Positions 9,437-20,104 of a stretch of 64,000 nt of DNA are shown piece by piece. Below the pieces are notes generated by a model that ran no database searches, was not told the origin of the DNA, and saw only the letters and a list, made by a program, of their open reading frames with translations. The stretch comes from Chlorobiaceae bacterium (lineage in GTDB: Bacteria; Bacteroidota; Chlorobiia; Chlorobiales; Chlorobiaceae). The stretch lies in contig JAAXWX010000003.1 in assembly GCA_013334755.1 (NCBI GenBank), forward strand, positions 1-64,000. Direction: 5' to 3'. A program made the position numbers and the translations under genes. The stretch's first letter is position 1; each line of letters opens with the position of its first letter.

Positions 9437-10543
9437 TTACTGATTTTTGCGCAGAGCTGTTTTTTCATTGAGTTTTTGCTGCAGGTATCCTTCAAGATTG
9501 TCAGCCATGACGGACATCGTGAACTCCCTGTTGACCCGTTCATATCCAGCTTTACCGAACTGCACAAGCATGTCTTGATTGTCGATGGCTCTGGCTATTG
9601 CAGCAGCAAGGGCTTGAGGCTCTTTCGGCGGCACGATAAATCCTGTCTTGCCGTCAACCATCAGCTCATTAACGCCGTTAACATTTGTTGCGACCACAGC
9701 TTTCTGCATGGCCATGGCTTCCATAACCACGTTCGGCATCCCTTCAAGAATGGATGACAGGACAAAGAGGTCACACGCTTTCAGGGATGGGTAGATATCG
9801 GCGGAAAATCCGGTAAAGATAAATGATTCTTCAAGTTTTGCGGCTTTTACCTCTTTTTTCAGCTCCAGCTCCAGTTTTCCTTCGCCCGACACCAGAAAAA
9901 CAAGGTCATTTCTTGTTTTGTTCAGGAGAGCGGCTGCACTGATCAGGTAGGTAAATCCTTTTACCTCTGAAAGTCTTCCGGCAGCATAAATTATTTTTTT
10001 ACCGGGAAACCGTTTTGAAAAATCAGCGGGAGTGACCTTCGGGGGGATGGTGATGCCGTTATACATGACTTTGACAAAGTCGTCATCAAACCATCCGTAA
10101 TCACGGTAGATATTCTTGATGGTGCTGCTGTTGGTAATGATACCATCAAGTATATATTGCGCTGAAAGCTTGTAACGCAGCTTTTTTTTAGAGTAATTAA
10201 GTGAACCATGTCTTGCAAGAATGACCGGTGTACCAGTCATTTTAGCCAGTACTCCGGCACTCCTGACATCGGTGTTCAGGTTGCAGATGAGGATATCTGT
10301 GTGTTGTGATTTGAGCGCCCGGGCAAGAGTGTGAAAGTAGAGTCCGGTTGCTTTCTGCCACCGGCTGATACCAAGGCAGGCAAGAGTGTTTTTGGCTGCA
10401 TGGTCGATAAATCTTGATCCTGCTTTTCCAATCATCATGACATGGTGACCTCTTGCAGCAAGCTGAGCTGCTGCAGCAACCATCCATTTTTCACCGCCAC
10501 CGAATTTGCCGGTACCGATAAAGTTTACAAAAGCGATGTTCAT
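9437..10543 (-). CDS. Family 4 glycosyltransferase
   Basis: This is a GT-B retaining glycosyltransferase of 368 residues. Seen: a glycine-rich N-terminal loop (GTGKFGGGEKWMVAAA), a linker IIYAAGRLSEVKGFTYLI, and the family E-x7-E block SSILEGMPNVVMEAMAMQKA followed by GKTGFIVPP. The conserved architecture is complete, so I expect it to be active. It is the last gene of a minus-strand glycosyltransferase trio (11715-12809, 10615-11718, 9437-10543) that faces the plus-strand trio, consistent with a surface-polysaccharide locus. Confidence 0.9.
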   Translation of the reverse strand: MNIAFVNFIGTGKFGGGEKWMVAAAAQLAARGHHVMMIGKAGSRFIDHAAKNTLACLGISRWQKATGLYFHTLARALKSQHTDILICNLNTDVRSAGVLAKMTGTPVILARHGSLNYSKKKLRYKLSAQYILDGIITNSSTIKNIYRDYGWFDDDFVKVMYNGITIPPKVTPADFSKRFPGKKIIYAAGRLSEVKGFTYLISAAALLNKTRNDLVFLVSGEGKLELELKKEVKAAKLEESFIFTGFSADIYPSLKACDLFVLSSILEGMPNVVMEAMAMQKAVVATNVNGVNELMVDGKTGFIVPPKEPQALAAAIARAIDNQDMLVQFGKAGYERVNREFTMSVMADNLEGYLQQKLNEKTALRKNQ

Positions 10544-10614
10544 AATGCGTCGGTGTAAAGCTGCCGTGAAATCCGATCATTTTTTGTCTTTAACTTAACC
10601 AAAAAATATGATGG

Positions 10615-11718
10615 TTATGAGAGGTTTTTCAGCATGTTCCTGACTGCATCGGTCACTGTTTTTGAGTCAATATCGACAACGTCGGGAGTGGGCGATACCA
10701 TAACCTCTTTCAGGGTGCTTAACGGACCGAACTGGTTGTGATCGGTCAATGAGTTGCGATAGAGCCCAATGAGGGGCGTGTTGGAGCAAGATGCGACATG
10801 AACAAGTGAGGTGTCGGGGGTGATGAGGCATTTAAGTCGTTTCACTATTTCGCCGACTTCATAAAGATTGCCGGTTGAGGGTGATGGCAGGATGTTTGTG
10901 TGTTGCTGCTCAAGTGTTCTTTTTTCTTCAAAATCTTGAGGAGACGAGAAGATAACAAACGTTTCGTTTGGGAAACTCTCGATGAGTTCGGACCATTGCC
11001 GAAGGGTTCTGTGTCCTCCGCCATGTCCGGCACTGATGTTGATGCCAAGGTATCTGCCGGGAGCAAGTGTGTTGAGAAATGCAGTGGTGTCGCTTGAAAC
11101 CGGCATGGGAGGCAGGTAGGGTTTGCAGTTGTTGTGATGCGCTGTGGAATTGATAACACTCATGAGCGCAAGGTTTTTAACGGATTCATGCGTATCGGGA
11201 GCAAGGCTGATGAGCTGGTCGTAGAGACCTTCGTGAAAGGTGTTGAGAAGCCCTATTTTGTATCGGGCATGGATGAGCATGGACTGGATGAGAAAATTGG
11301 TCGATGGATGGTCTTTGGGGTTAAAAAGCAGATCAAATTTTTTTGTGAAGATCATATGATAGTACCGGGCAATGTTTTTTTTGGTGTGATAGACCGCAGT
11401 TACATTGGTATCGGCACTGAAAAAATCGAAGATGATCTGGTTAAAGGTGATGATGATAATTGAAAGCTCCGGATATGCTCTTCGCAGGCACTTGATAAGC
11501 GGGGTAAGCATGATGGAATCGCCAAAGCGTTCTTTGGCAAGGATGGCGATGCTTTCGAAAGGTTTATCAGGAAGAGAGTGTGCTTTTCGAGGTTTGGTGA
11601 TGCATTGAAGGATTGTTGCAAAGCGTTGACGGAATGGTCGTGTTTTCTTTTTTTTCAGTTTCATGCTCCTGCTGATTTTTTGATACACCGTTACTCTGGA
11701 CGTGCAGAGGAAGGTCAT
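10615..11718 (-). CDS. Family 9 glycosyltransferase (heptosyltransferase-like)
   Basis: This protein resembles ADP-heptose:LPS heptosyltransferases. Seen: SIAILAKERFGDSIMLTPLI, equivalent to the R-x-x-x-x-G-D-x-x-x-x-P start of the family, and in the C-terminal half LKCLITPDTSLVHVASCSNTP, the typical D-T-x-x-x-H-x-A donor-site block. The first 55 residues are basic and unlike the family. The start at 11718 overlaps the upstream gene by an ATGA junction, which favours it; a second ATG at 11664 would remove the odd leader. Function in lipopolysaccharide core or glycan assembly is inferred. Confidence 0.82.
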   Translation of the reverse strand: MTFLCTSRVTVYQKISRSMKLKKKKTRPFRQRFATILQCITKPRKAHSLPDKPFESIAILAKERFGDSIMLTPLIKCLRRAYPELSIIIITFNQIIFDFFSADTNVTAVYHTKKNIARYYHMIFTKKFDLLFNPKDHPSTNFLIQSMLIHARYKIGLLNTFHEGLYDQLISLAPDTHESVKNLALMSVINSTAHHNNCKPYLPPMPVSSDTTAFLNTLAPGRYLGINISAGHGGGHRTLRQWSELIESFPNETFVIFSSPQDFEEKRTLEQQHTNILPSPSTGNLYEVGEIVKRLKCLITPDTSLVHVASCSNTPLIGLYRNSLTDHNQFGPLSTLKEVMVSPTPDVVDIDSKTVTDAVRNMLKNLS

Positions 11719-12809
11719 AAAGAGAAAGAGTGATCCACTTGATTGCTGCTGATGGTTTTGCAGAAACTGACAATTTCATGCTGCAGTTTGTCGAGTGAGA
11801 ACATGGGCTTTACTGTTTCATAAGCTTTTTTTGCAATTTCTGTTCTAAGTTCGGGGTTCCGATAGAGTTTGGCTAACAGTGCGGCAAGTTTTTCTTCATC
11901 GCCATATTGCAGAAGAAAACCGTTTTCACCGTCATGGATGACCTCTTTTACACCGCCGGCATTCGTGCTTATTGGGGCGATGCCGAGATACATGGCTTCA
12001 AGGAGTGCTATGGAAAGACCTTCAGACATGGAACTGAGCGTGAATACATCGCTTTGTTGCAGATAGGAAACAGGATTTTCCAGGAATCCTGTGAAGAGGA
12101 TACGGTCAGCAATGCCAAGTGATGCGGCAAGAGTCCTGTACTCTTCAAGATGCGGGCCGTGTCCCATGATGACTATTCCTGCATCGGTGGCATCGGTCAA
12201 TGCAAGAAATCGGGCAAAACTTTTGATGAGAAAGTCAAATCCCTTGTTGGGCTCGATTCTTCCCATGGCGCTGACCGTGAATGGAAAGAGCTTTGGAATC
12301 GTTTGTTCTTTTGCCTGCAGCAAGAGGGCTTCCGGGTCTATACCGTAGTAAATGACTTTGATGCATTCCTGACGCATATAGTTTGACAGCAGGAGGGTTT
12401 CCTTGATCTTTTCTGCGTTGACGATAATGCCGTCGGCCATCATATTAAAAACAAGGTTGTAGATCCATTTGTTTTTGAGATCAAGCGTGGAGCCGAGCCA
12501 TAAAATATTTCTGATTCCGCAGATTCTGCTGACAATACCTGCAATGGCGTAGTCTTTACGCATGGATGGTATAATGGCGTCTATGCGGTGTTTTTTTACA
12601 ATGGCAACAAGCTTTGTGATGGTATAGAGGTCAACTTCATTAAGAAAAGGCAGCTGGTATTTTGTGATGTTGAAATGCTCTCCTACCTGCTCGTTTCGGT
12701 AAGCCAGTATGCTTTGGTGATTCTTCAGTGCTTTTGTGGCGAGCAGTATTGATTTTTCATTACCACCTCCCCATTTGCTTCGTGATGAATTGAGGAACAG
12801 GAGATTCAT
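11715..12809 (-). CDS. Family 4 glycosyltransferase
   Basis: This is a GT-B glycosyltransferase of 364 residues. Seen: an N-terminal glycine-rich turn (SRSKWGGGNEKSILLA), a central linker VSAMGRIEPNKGFDFLI, and the donor block SSMSEGLSIALLEAMYLG followed by DGENGFLLQYGD, all standard for family 4. It is the first gene of the minus-strand trio and overlaps the family 9 gene by four bases, so translation is probably coupled. Upstream lie about 220 bases of AT-rich DNA before the bchE terminator, the likely site of its promoter. Confidence 0.88.
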   Translation of the reverse strand: MNLLFLNSSRSKWGGGNEKSILLATKALKNHQSILAYRNEQVGEHFNITKYQLPFLNEVDLYTITKLVAIVKKHRIDAIIPSMRKDYAIAGIVSRICGIRNILWLGSTLDLKNKWIYNLVFNMMADGIIVNAEKIKETLLLSNYMRQECIKVIYYGIDPEALLLQAKEQTIPKLFPFTVSAMGRIEPNKGFDFLIKSFARFLALTDATDAGIVIMGHGPHLEEYRTLAASLGIADRILFTGFLENPVSYLQQSDVFTLSSMSEGLSIALLEAMYLGIAPISTNAGGVKEVIHDGENGFLLQYGDEEKLAALLAKLYRNPELRTEIAKKAYETVKPMFSLDKLQHEIVSFCKTISSNQVDHSFSL

Positions 12810-12971
12810 GGAGTTACTCAGTATCAGATGTATTAAGGTGTATTATAAGATATCGCTGATATTTTATAATACACTGTATTGCATTCAATTATTCCGGGAG
12901 GTCGTTTATTGTTACGCTTTTATTTTTAAAAAAAGAATATCGGCAATTTTCTGCTGAAAGCTGCTTCCTAT

Positions 12972-13010
12972 AAACGAGAAACCCTCCGTTTTGCGGGGGG
13001 TTTCTCGTTT
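12972..13010 (-). terminator. Intrinsic terminator downstream of bchE
   Basis: A 13-base perfect inverted repeat AAACGAGAAACCC / GGGTTTCTCGTTT encloses a 13-base loop and ends in a short T run on the minus strand. It lies 23 bases after the bchE stop codon, closing the bch block. Confidence 0.85.
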
Positions 13011-13032
13011 GTGTGCTGATGGATCGATAAAC

Positions 13033-14673
13033 TCAACAGTTACGAACCGTCGAAGAGTTGCGGTCTTTTATGGTTGACTCGTCAAACTCATCCCAGTTGT
13101 GCTCATCGTGTTCGCGCTGATAACCGGCCTCTTTCAAACCGAAGCTCATATCTGCTACCATTTCGGGCCGCAGCTCCTTGAGGTTTTTGACCTCATCCTG
13201 CGTCAGGATCCTTGACTTGTCGAAGCCGAGATCGATTTCGATCTTGTTGTTCTTGGTCTTGACACGGTCAATATCATAGAACCGCTTGGTAATGGTTGTC
13301 TGGGCAAAAGCCTTCAGACATCCAAGCATATACTTGCGTACATAGGGATCCTTGATCCAGGGATAGCTGAAGAAGGTTTTGCGTGCGTAGAAGCGTGCGT
13401 ATGATTTCAGCACCAGCTTCAGCACATCTTCACGCTCCATGTTGTCGGGCTTGATGATCGGAGTAACGAAGTTGTACTTGGAATAGTCGCGGACCTCAAC
13501 CCTGTCACCAAGCTCCTTGAAGAGGTCGGAGAAAGGCCATGGGGTGTAGATGGTCCAGTTGGCCATATCCGGATCCCAGTCTTTGCAGAGCTGGTAGGTC
13601 TCTTCGATGGTTTCAGGTGTTTCATGTTCGAGACCCATGACAAACTGGGCTTCAGCCACGATACCGTTTTTCTGCAACAGCTTGATGGCAAGCTTGTTTT
13701 CTTCGATAGTGGTTTCTTTGCGGAAACGGTTCAGGTTCATCTGGCTTGCCGCTTCGGTGCCGAGCGAAACGTGAACAAGACCGGCCTTGCGGAAGAATGG
13801 CAGCAGATCAGCGTCTCGCATGATGTCGGTTACGCGGGTATTGATACCCCAGGTAACATCAAGCTTGCGGTCGATCAGTTCCTGGCAGAGTGATACAAAT
13901 TTCTGCTTGTTGATGGTTGGTTCCTCATCAGCAAGGATGAAAAAGCCGACTTTGTGTTTTTTTACCAGTATTTCAATTTCATCAACAAAGTTTTTCGGAC
14001 TGCGTGCACGGTAGCGGCGCCAGAACTGCCACTGTGAGCAGAAGGTGCAGGTAAAGGGGCATCCTCTTGCAAAGTTGGGTACGGCAAGACGGCAGCCGAG
14101 CGGTGTATAAATATACTTGTCCCACTCATAAAGGCTCCAGTCCGGAGAAAGGGTATCAAGATCTTCAATAACAGGATGAGCTGCTGTTGCGAATACTTTG
14201 CCGTCGTCGTCGAGATAGGCTATTCCGGTAATTTCAGCTCTGTTTTGTTTGTCGGTACCGGCAGCGATTTCCCTGATGAGGTTGACGGTTACCTCCTCAC
14301 CTTCTCCACGGACAACGTAATCAGTCTCAGGCGCTTCACTGAGTACCTGCGGGTACATGAAGGTTGAGTGAATGCCGCCCATGATTGTCCTGATCTTCGG
14401 ATCAACCTTTTTGGCAATCTTCATGATATCCTGCGCCTTGAAGATAGAGGGTGTGATATTGGTTGCCATCACGACGTCCGGCTTGTTCTTGCGGATGACC
14501 TCTTCGATCTGGCTGTCATCAAGGTGATCGCACATGGCGTCAACAAATCGCACCTGATCGAATCCCGCCTGTTTCAGGGCACCACCGATATAGGCTACCC
14601 AGCTTGGTGTCCAGTTACCGGCAATTTCGGCTCCACCTGAATGATAATTTGGCTGAACCATCAATATTTTCAT
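13033..14673 (-). CDS. bchE: Mg-protoporphyrin IX monomethyl ester anaerobic oxidative cyclase BchE
   Basis: BchE forms the isocyclic fifth ring of (bacterio)chlorophyll without oxygen, using water as oxygen source. Seen: an N-terminal B12-binding-type domain (residues about 1-135, MKILMVQPNY and IMGGIHSTF), then a radical SAM core with the cluster motif C205-x3-C209-x2-C212 in RGCPFTCTFCSQ, and a C-terminal region to residue 546, the usual family length. It lies downstream of bchM and bchH on the same strand, so the block encodes three successive steps of the pathway. The enzyme type fits a strict anaerobe. Other radical SAM/B12 proteins share the fold, but neighbours make this call strong. 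Confidence 0.92.
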   Translation of the reverse strand: MKILMVQPNYHSGGAEIAGNWTPSWVAYIGGALKQAGFDQVRFVDAMCDHLDDSQIEEVIRKNKPDVVMATNITPSIFKAQDIMKIAKKVDPKIRTIMGGIHSTFMYPQVLSEAPETDYVVRGEGEEVTVNLIREIAAGTDKQNRAEITGIAYLDDDGKVFATAAHPVIEDLDTLSPDWSLYEWDKYIYTPLGCRLAVPNFARGCPFTCTFCSQWQFWRRYRARSPKNFVDEIEILVKKHKVGFFILADEEPTINKQKFVSLCQELIDRKLDVTWGINTRVTDIMRDADLLPFFRKAGLVHVSLGTEAASQMNLNRFRKETTIEENKLAIKLLQKNGIVAEAQFVMGLEHETPETIEETYQLCKDWDPDMANWTIYTPWPFSDLFKELGDRVEVRDYSKYNFVTPIIKPDNMEREDVLKLVLKSYARFYARKTFFSYPWIKDPYVRKYMLGCLKAFAQTTITKRFYDIDRVKTKNNKIEIDLGFDKSRILTQDEVKNLKELRPEMVADMSFGLKEAGYQREHDEHNWDEFDESTIKDRNSSTVRNC

Positions 14674-14819
14674 CGGTCTCCATCCTCCAGATATGTTATT
14701 ACGAAATAGGGATTGCAGTATGAAACTACGGGAATCCTGTTTTAGATTCTTAAAAATCCCTGAATTATTAATTTACAATTATTTTATAAAATTTTTCAGC
14801 GGTTTTCGTTTTAACTTTC

Positions 14820-15518
14820 TCACTTATGAGACGAGTTCATCAGCATGGTATGATAAAAGCCGAAACTGATCTTTTCCCGGGTTTTTATCTGCATGCTGGC
14901 ATTATTCATGGCTTTCTGCATCTCCTCATCGCGGATCATCTGAATGGTCGTGCGGCGTTCTTTTTTCGGGAAATAACCGCCAAGCCAGTGCTGGAATGCA
15001 AGAATCTTGTTATATGGAGCATAGGTGAAAATAACCGGTCCTTTTGTAAGGCTGCTCAGGTTGCGGAAAGCCTGTGCAAATCCTTCAGCAGGGTAGTGGA
15101 TCAGCACATCAAAGCAGACAACGGCATCATAGGTGCCACTGACCGATTCGATCGTGTTTACTTCAAATTCGATGTTGTTCTGCACTCCCTCTTTGACAGC
15201 TTCGGCTTTTGCCTTGTCCACCATCTGGGAGGCAATATCGACTGATTTTACCTTATAACCCGCTTTTGCAAGCCTGATGCTGAACAGCCCTGTGCCGCAT
15301 CCCGCATCAAGAATGGTTGCCCCTTTCGGCAGGCCGAGCTTCTGGAGCCAGTCGAATGCCTTGTCCATCATGACGGCATGGCCCTGACGGACGGTATTGC
15401 GCACGGTCGAGAGTTTATCGTCACCGTATATTGATGCCCACCTCTGAAAGCCTTGTCCGTTGAAATACGAACGGAGCATTTTTTTGTGTTCTTCAGCATT
15501 GAAAGAGGAACTGCTCAT
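14820..15518 (-). CDS. bchM: Mg-protoporphyrin IX O-methyltransferase BchM
   Basis: BchM methylates the ring-C propionate of Mg-protoporphyrin IX using S-adenosylmethionine. The ORF track starts at 15680, but its first 54 codons overlap the end of bchH and are not family-like; ATG at 15518 gives [19 protein letters not shown], a normal BchM start, and a 232-residue protein. Seen: the SAM-binding loop [20 protein letters not shown] and a following acidic residue in VKSVDIAS. It begins 55 bases after bchH and precedes bchE. BchH and BchM are known to interact functionally in this pathway, matching their adjacency. Confidence 0.92.
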   Translation of the reverse strand: MSSSSFNAEEHKKMLRSYFNGQGFQRWASIYGDDKLSTVRNTVRQGHAVMMDKAFDWLQKLGLPKGATILDAGCGTGLFSIRLAKAGYKVKSVDIASQMVDKAKAEAVKEGVQNNIEFEVNTIESVSGTYDAVVCFDVLIHYPAEGFAQAFRNLSSLTKGPVIFTYAPYNKILAFQHWLGGYFPKKERRTTIQMIRDEEMQKAMNNASMQIKTREKISFGFYHTMLMNSSHK

Positions 15519-15573
15519 GGTGTATGTTTTTCGGTTGTGTGGTTGATTGTGTACAATATTGTTTTTCGGTTGC

Positions 15574-18500
15574 TTACTGGTGAACCCCTTCAATTCTTGA
15601 TTCAAGATCGGCGTAGAGCTCCTGCAGCTCTTCAATGGTGCCGGCATCTGTTTGCCAGAATCCGCGGGAATGAGCTTCAAGCAATCTTCTGGTCATTGAG
15701 ATGGTGGCATGCGGGTTAAGGTTTCGAAGCCGTTCAAGCATGGCTTTGTCTTGCAGAAAAGTTTCGTTGAACTGATCGTATGTCCATTTTTTGACAGCCG
15801 AAGCTGTTGCACTCCAACCGTAGGTGTTGCTGAGATGGGATTCTATCTCCCTGACCCCTTCATAGCCTTGCTCCAGCATGGCTTCATACCATTTTGGATT
15901 AAGCAGTTTGGTGCGAGCCTCAAGAGAGACCATTTTTTCAAGAGAACAGATTTTTTGTTTTTTCCCTGTCCCGTCAATATCGCCAACCATTACCTTCGGT
16001 TTTACCTTGCTGAGGTGTTCCACGGTTTTTGATACTCCGCCAAGATACTCATAATAATGATCAATATCAGAAATACCGATTTCAAAGCTGTCGATATTCT
16101 GGAAGGTCAGGGTTACATGCTTCAGTGCACCGCGGAGTGCTTCGGGGCACTCTTCCCACTGACCGGTTGGAGTTACCGCGAAGCTTTTACGGCTGACGAA
16201 GGCTTCGGCAAGCTGGTTATCTTCTTCCCAGCTGCTGCTTTCGACCAGATGGTTGACATTTGCGCCGTAGCTTCCGGGTTCGTTGGAATAGACCCTGTTT
16301 GAGGCCTCCTCGAAGGTGCATGCTCTCTCCAGCATCTCCTGCCGGACATGCTTTCGCAGAAAGTTCATTTCGTCGGGTTCATCGGCCGCTGCTGCCATAC
16401 GGGCGGCCCTGTCAAGCAGCTTGACCTGCAGGGAGAGGAGATCGCGGAAAATTCCGCTGATGGTCATGACTACGTCAATACGGGGTCTGCCCAGTTCGGC
16501 AAGAGGTACAAGCTCGACATCGGCGATCTTGCCCAGTTCATCGGTTTTTACTTGTGCTCCCATAAGTGCAAGTGCCTGTGCAATTCCTTCACCATCACTT
16601 TTCAGATTATCTGTTCCCCAGAGAATCAGGGCAATGGATTCCGGGTTTTCTCCGCTCTCTTTGCGGTACTGCAGCAGCAGTTCTTCAGCCGAAAGTTTTC
16701 CGGTCTGCTGCGCAAAGGTCGAGGGTATGGTATAAGGATCAAGACTGTGAATATTTCTGCCCGTCGGTACGATGTCGGGGTTTCGGACAAGATCGTTGCC
16801 TGGAGATGGAGGGGTATACTTTCCATCGAGCGCGTGCAGAACTGCTGTCAATTCATGGTTTTCAGCCAGATGCATGAGTACGGTGTTCAGGAACTTCCAC
16901 AGGAGATGAAGTTCCGCCGGTCTGGTTCCTGCCTCACGATGCAGATAGTCGTCTGCCTCTGAAATCCTGACAGCAAGGCTTCCCTCAAGCACGGTTGAGA
17001 TTGGCAGTTCCGGTTTCTTTTTCGGATCGAAGTGTCCGGTAAAGCGTTTGACCGCTTCACGGCATATTGCCGACACCTGTTGCCATCTTTCCTGGGCTTT
17101 CCTGTCACTTCCAGAGTTATTCAGCAGTTCCTGGTAATCGTAGTGCAGGTGGTTGCAGATAAGCTCCGGCAGGGATTTACCGTCAAGTTCCGGGCGGCTG
17201 TGAGCGGCGAGGAGGGCAAGGTGATCACTGAGGCTTTCGGGCAGGGGTGCTTCGCCCATAATGTGCAGTCCAAGCGGAATCATCCGTTCCTCAATCATGT
17301 AGAGCTCGCTGTGGAGTCTCAGGATATACTCCTCCGGGGGCTTTTCATCCTGACTTCCATCAATTTCAAGAGCAATCGCAAGCTCCCTGATCTCTTCAAA
17401 CAGCTCATCTGATGCCAGGTTTCTGAATCCGGTTATCAGCTCTTTCAGTTTTCGCAGATTTTTGTAAAGGCCGGCTTGTTCAAGCGGCGGTGAAAGGTAA
17501 CTGATCAGGGTAGCGAAGCCCCGACGCTTGGCAATGGCCCCTTCACTCGGGTTATTGACGCAGTAACAGTAAAAGTTCGGAAGGTTGCCGATCAGGCGCT
17601 TTGGCCAGCACGAGCTTGACAGGCCAACCTGTTTGCCAGGCATGAATTCAAGGGCACCGTGGGTGCCGAAGTGCAGGACAGCATCAGCATCGAAGCACTG
17701 TTCAATCCAGGTGTAGAAGGCGGCAAAGGCATGATTTGGTGCGGCGTCTTTTGCCATGAGCAGCCGCATCGGATCGCGTTCGTAACCGAAACTGGGCTGC
17801 TGGCCGATAAAGATGTTGCCTAACGAACAGCCGAGAATATGAAAGCTGTTCCGGTCATTGAGGATCTCGCCCGGAGCATCTCCCCAGAAAGGCTCAATAG
17901 CTTCGTAGGCAGGAAACCGTTTACGGTACTCCTCGACGGGCAAATGTGCCTCCACGTTGCCGTCGGTGCCATAGATCAGACGGTTCCCTTCAAGCAGGCG
18001 CGCTCTCAGTGCCTCTGAACTTTCCGGTACATCAACATGGTATCCAGCCTCTTTCATGTCGGTAAGGAGCCGGTACAGGCTCTCGAAAACATTGAGGTAT
18101 GCTGCTGTGCCTGCATTGCCGAGGTTGGGTGGAAAATTGAAGAGCACGATGGCAATTTTCTTTTCGGCGGGCGCTCTCTTCTGCAGCCGGAGGAGTCGCT
18201 GCACCCTTCCGGTAACGATGTTCAGCTCCTCTTCAAGTGCTACGGTACGCTCGCTTCCGCTCTCTGTGCCGGCATAGATGTGCGGTTCAATGGAGCCGTC
18301 CAGTTCAGTGACCGCTATACTCAGAGCGGTCTGCAGCGGAGTCAGGCCGAGATTGCTTTCACGCCACTGTTCAATCGGCTGAAAGGAGAGCGGTACAAGA
18401 TTGAAACAGGGTATATCAAGCTTTTTCAGCACAACAACTGCTTCTGGAGCCTTGTTTTCTGCAGGGCCGCCAACAAGAGAAAATCCTGTAGCATTGATCA

Positions 18501-19404
18501 GCAGGGAAGGCTTCAGTGAACCAGGTTTTTCAGGGTTGATAAAGCGCTCAAGAGCAGGCCGGAAATCGAGGCCTCCGCTATAGACAATAGAGCTTTGAAT
18601 TCCTCTGGATTCCAGCGAGTGCACCAGAGCTTTCAGGTGCTCCATGTTTTTACTCAGCACCGTCGATCGCATGGCAAGAATGATTACACTACCCTTGTCG
18701 AGGTTTGCGTTGTTTTTTCGCTGCCACTCAAGAAAGTGTGGTGCAGCAAAAAATGGTTCTGGCGCATGCGGGTGGCAGATAGCTGCATCGGGATAGAAGA
18801 GCGGATCCTCTTGAGGTAGTTTGCCTTTCCATACTGGAATGTAGCGATCGACGAGAAGAGAGAGGAAGCGCTCCATGTTTTCCTGTGAACCGTTCAGCCA
18901 GAACTGGTGGGCAGCAATAAAGGTGTGGATATCGCGTGCCTTGCCGGGAATGTGTTTCATGAGTTTGCTGACACTGCGTACCAGTGCAAGCTGCCGCTGG
19001 CTCTCGCCATGGTTCTGTTTTGGCATCAGTCTGGATGCCCACTGTTTGAAGATTCCGGTCTCTTTTGGCTCTTCTTTTTTTGGTTTTCTCAGTGAAAACT
19101 TTCCCACTCTTGTCTGGGTGATGAGAGCCGGGTTGCTGGTAATGATGCAGACCGGACAGCTCAGGCGGTCAAGCATTTGTTCCAGCGGCCTTACAATTTC
19201 TTCGCTGAAGAGCATTGAGCCGAAGACAAAATCCGCATCCGGAAGCGTGTTTTTCAGCGTTTCCCAGAGTTTTTTACTGTTATGAAGGCCCAGACTGAAC
19301 ACCGAGACCTCCAGACCGATATGAAATTTCCTGTTCAGCTCTCCGGCAGCAGCTTTTAAGACGCTGTTGTTGGTGGCCTCCATGGTAAGGAAGACAAAAT
19401 GCAT
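15574..19404 (-). CDS. bchH: Magnesium chelatase subunit H (BchH)
   Basis: This is the porphyrin-binding large subunit of the enzyme that inserts Mg2+ into protoporphyrin IX, working with BchI and BchD (not in this window). The 1276 residues match BchH/CobN proteins. Recognisable blocks are [20 protein letters not shown], close to the plant/purple-bacterial H subunit, [20 protein letters not shown] (the metal-chelatase H-x-G-T-H-G block), and [20 protein letters not shown]. Start at 19404 has GAGGGG about eight bases upstream. I call this one bchH rather than bchS because its N-terminal third is closer to classical H subunits and it lies directly before bchM. Confidence 0.85.
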   Translation of the reverse strand: MHFVFLTMEATNNSVLKAAAGELNRKFHIGLEVSVFSLGLHNSKKLWETLKNTLPDADFVFGSMLFSEEIVRPLEQMLDRLSCPVCIITSNPALITQTRVGKFSLRKPKKEEPKETGIFKQWASRLMPKQNHGESQRQLALVRSVSKLMKHIPGKARDIHTFIAAHQFWLNGSQENMERFLSLLVDRYIPVWKGKLPQEDPLFYPDAAICHPHAPEPFFAAPHFLEWQRKNNANLDKGSVIILAMRSTVLSKNMEHLKALVHSLESRGIQSSIVYSGGLDFRPALERFINPEKPGSLKPSLLINATGFSLVGGPAENKAPEAVVVLKKLDIPCFNLVPLSFQPIEQWRESNLGLTPLQTALSIAVTELDGSIEPHIYAGTESGSERTVALEEELNIVTGRVQRLLRLQKRAPAEKKIAIVLFNFPPNLGNAGTAAYLNVFESLYRLLTDMKEAGYHVDVPESSEALRARLLEGNRLIYGTDGNVEAHLPVEEYRKRFPAYEAIEPFWGDAPGEILNDRNSFHILGCSLGNIFIGQQPSFGYERDPMRLLMAKDAAPNHAFAAFYTWIEQCFDADAVLHFGTHGALEFMPGKQVGLSSSCWPKRLIGNLPNFYCYCVNNPSEGAIAKRRGFATLISYLSPPLEQAGLYKNLRKLKELITGFRNLASDELFEEIRELAIALEIDGSQDEKPPEEYILRLHSELYMIEERMIPLGLHIMGEAPLPESLSDHLALLAAHSRPELDGKSLPELICNHLHYDYQELLNNSGSDRKAQERWQQVSAICREAVKRFTGHFDPKKKPELPISTVLEGSLAVRISEADDYLHREAGTRPAELHLLWKFLNTVLMHLAENHELTAVLHALDGKYTPPSPGNDLVRNPDIVPTGRNIHSLDPYTIPSTFAQQTGKLSAEELLLQYRKESGENPESIALILWGTDNLKSDGEGIAQALALMGAQVKTDELGKIADVELVPLAELGRPRIDVVMTISGIFRDLLSLQVKLLDRAARMAAAADEPDEMNFLRKHVRQEMLERACTFEEASNRVYSNEPGSYGANVNHLVESSSWEEDNQLAEAFVSRKSFAVTPTGQWEECPEALRGALKHVTLTFQNIDSFEIGISDIDHYYEYLGGVSKTVEHLSKVKPKVMVGDIDGTGKKQKICSLEKMVSLEARTKLLNPKWYEAMLEQGYEGVREIESHLSNTYGWSATASAVKKWTYDQFNETFLQDKAMLERLRNLNPHATISMTRRLLEAHSRGFWQTDAGTIEELQELYADLESRIEGVHQ

Positions 19405-20050
19405 AATTCAAACCCCTCAATAATAAGTGAGAACAGTCAGCATCACTCTGTACTGCTGAACTTCGCGGTAAAGCGTATCATGATTTTCAACTGCCTGCAG
19501 GTACAGTTGGAGTCATGTAAAGGGTTGGAACTATTAAATCAGCAAAATCCGGTTTTGCTGGAAGAGGTTATGAGGCTGGGGGAGAGTAAAGGCGAGGGTG
19601 TGATATGTTATGCTTTGGTTGTAATTCTCTTGTGCATGTGTCAGACGGCCTTGATAGAGGGAGCTGGTGAACGTGTGATTTCCGGAATGTCGTGAAATTG
19701 AAGAGTCACGTTCATAGTGCCGCGGGCTGAAAGAAAAGTAATAGAGGTGGTTGTGCAGCTTGATGACAGGTACTGAGAGTTCCCGGGGAACTATCGGGCT
19801 GCCGGAAAGAGACTTGACTTTCGTTTTGGAGTTGGAGGATGTTGTTTTGGCAAAGAGGCTGAAACCGACTATAGAAATCACAAAGAATAAGAGTATCTCA
19901 AGAGAGCGGCAGATACTGCGTATGATATTGCACTTCCTTGGGTACATAGGTATAACTTTCTTAAAATATACCAAACGGATCAGCAAAAAAAAACTGTTGT
20001 TGCCCAGGTCATTTTAAAAAATAGAGAGTAACAGTTCGTTCAGCAAACAC
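19405..20050. other. Long spacer between the bchS-type gene and bchH
   Basis: About 650 bases separate the two chelatase genes. Apart from the weak minus-strand ORF at 19534-19947 I see no gene, tRNA or repeat. The stretch next to bchH should carry the bchH promoter, because a hairpin just after the bchS-type gene probably ends the upstream transcript. Confidence 0.4.
19534..19947 (-). CDS. Possible small hypothetical protein with one membrane segment
   Basis: I do not recognise this ORF. From the ATG at 19947 it gives 137 residues: a basic N-terminus (MYPRKCNIIRSICRS), one hydrophobic segment (LEILLFFVISIVGFSLFA) that could be a signal anchor, and a hydrophilic tail rich in serine, histidine and asparagine. 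There is no Shine-Dalgarno sequence. Its position between two co-directional bch genes is the only reason to keep it; it could equally be chance. Confidence 0.25.
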   Translation of the reverse strand: MYPRKCNIIRSICRSLEILLFFVISIVGFSLFAKTTSSNSKTKVKSLSGSPIVPRELSVPVIKLHNHLYYFSFSPRHYERDSSISRHSGNHTFTSSLYQGRLTHAQENYNQSITYHTLAFTLPQPHNLFQQNRILLI

Positions 20051-20077
20051 AAAAGCACGGCGGTGAGCCGTGCTTTT
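20051..20077 (-). terminator. Intrinsic terminator after the bchS-type gene
   Basis: There is a perfect 11-base stem AAAAGCACGGC / GCCGTGCTTTT with a five-base loop. On the minus strand it ends in TTTTGTGTTTG, 28 bases beyond the stop codon. It implies that bchH has its own promoter. Confidence 0.85.
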
Positions 20078-20104
20078 GCAGGGTAAGCTGTTGTTCCATA
20101 AGCC

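Noticed and set aside
16348-16962. 204-codon plus-strand ORF inside bchH
   Set aside because: It is antisense to a clear full-length chelatase gene; a shadow ORF.
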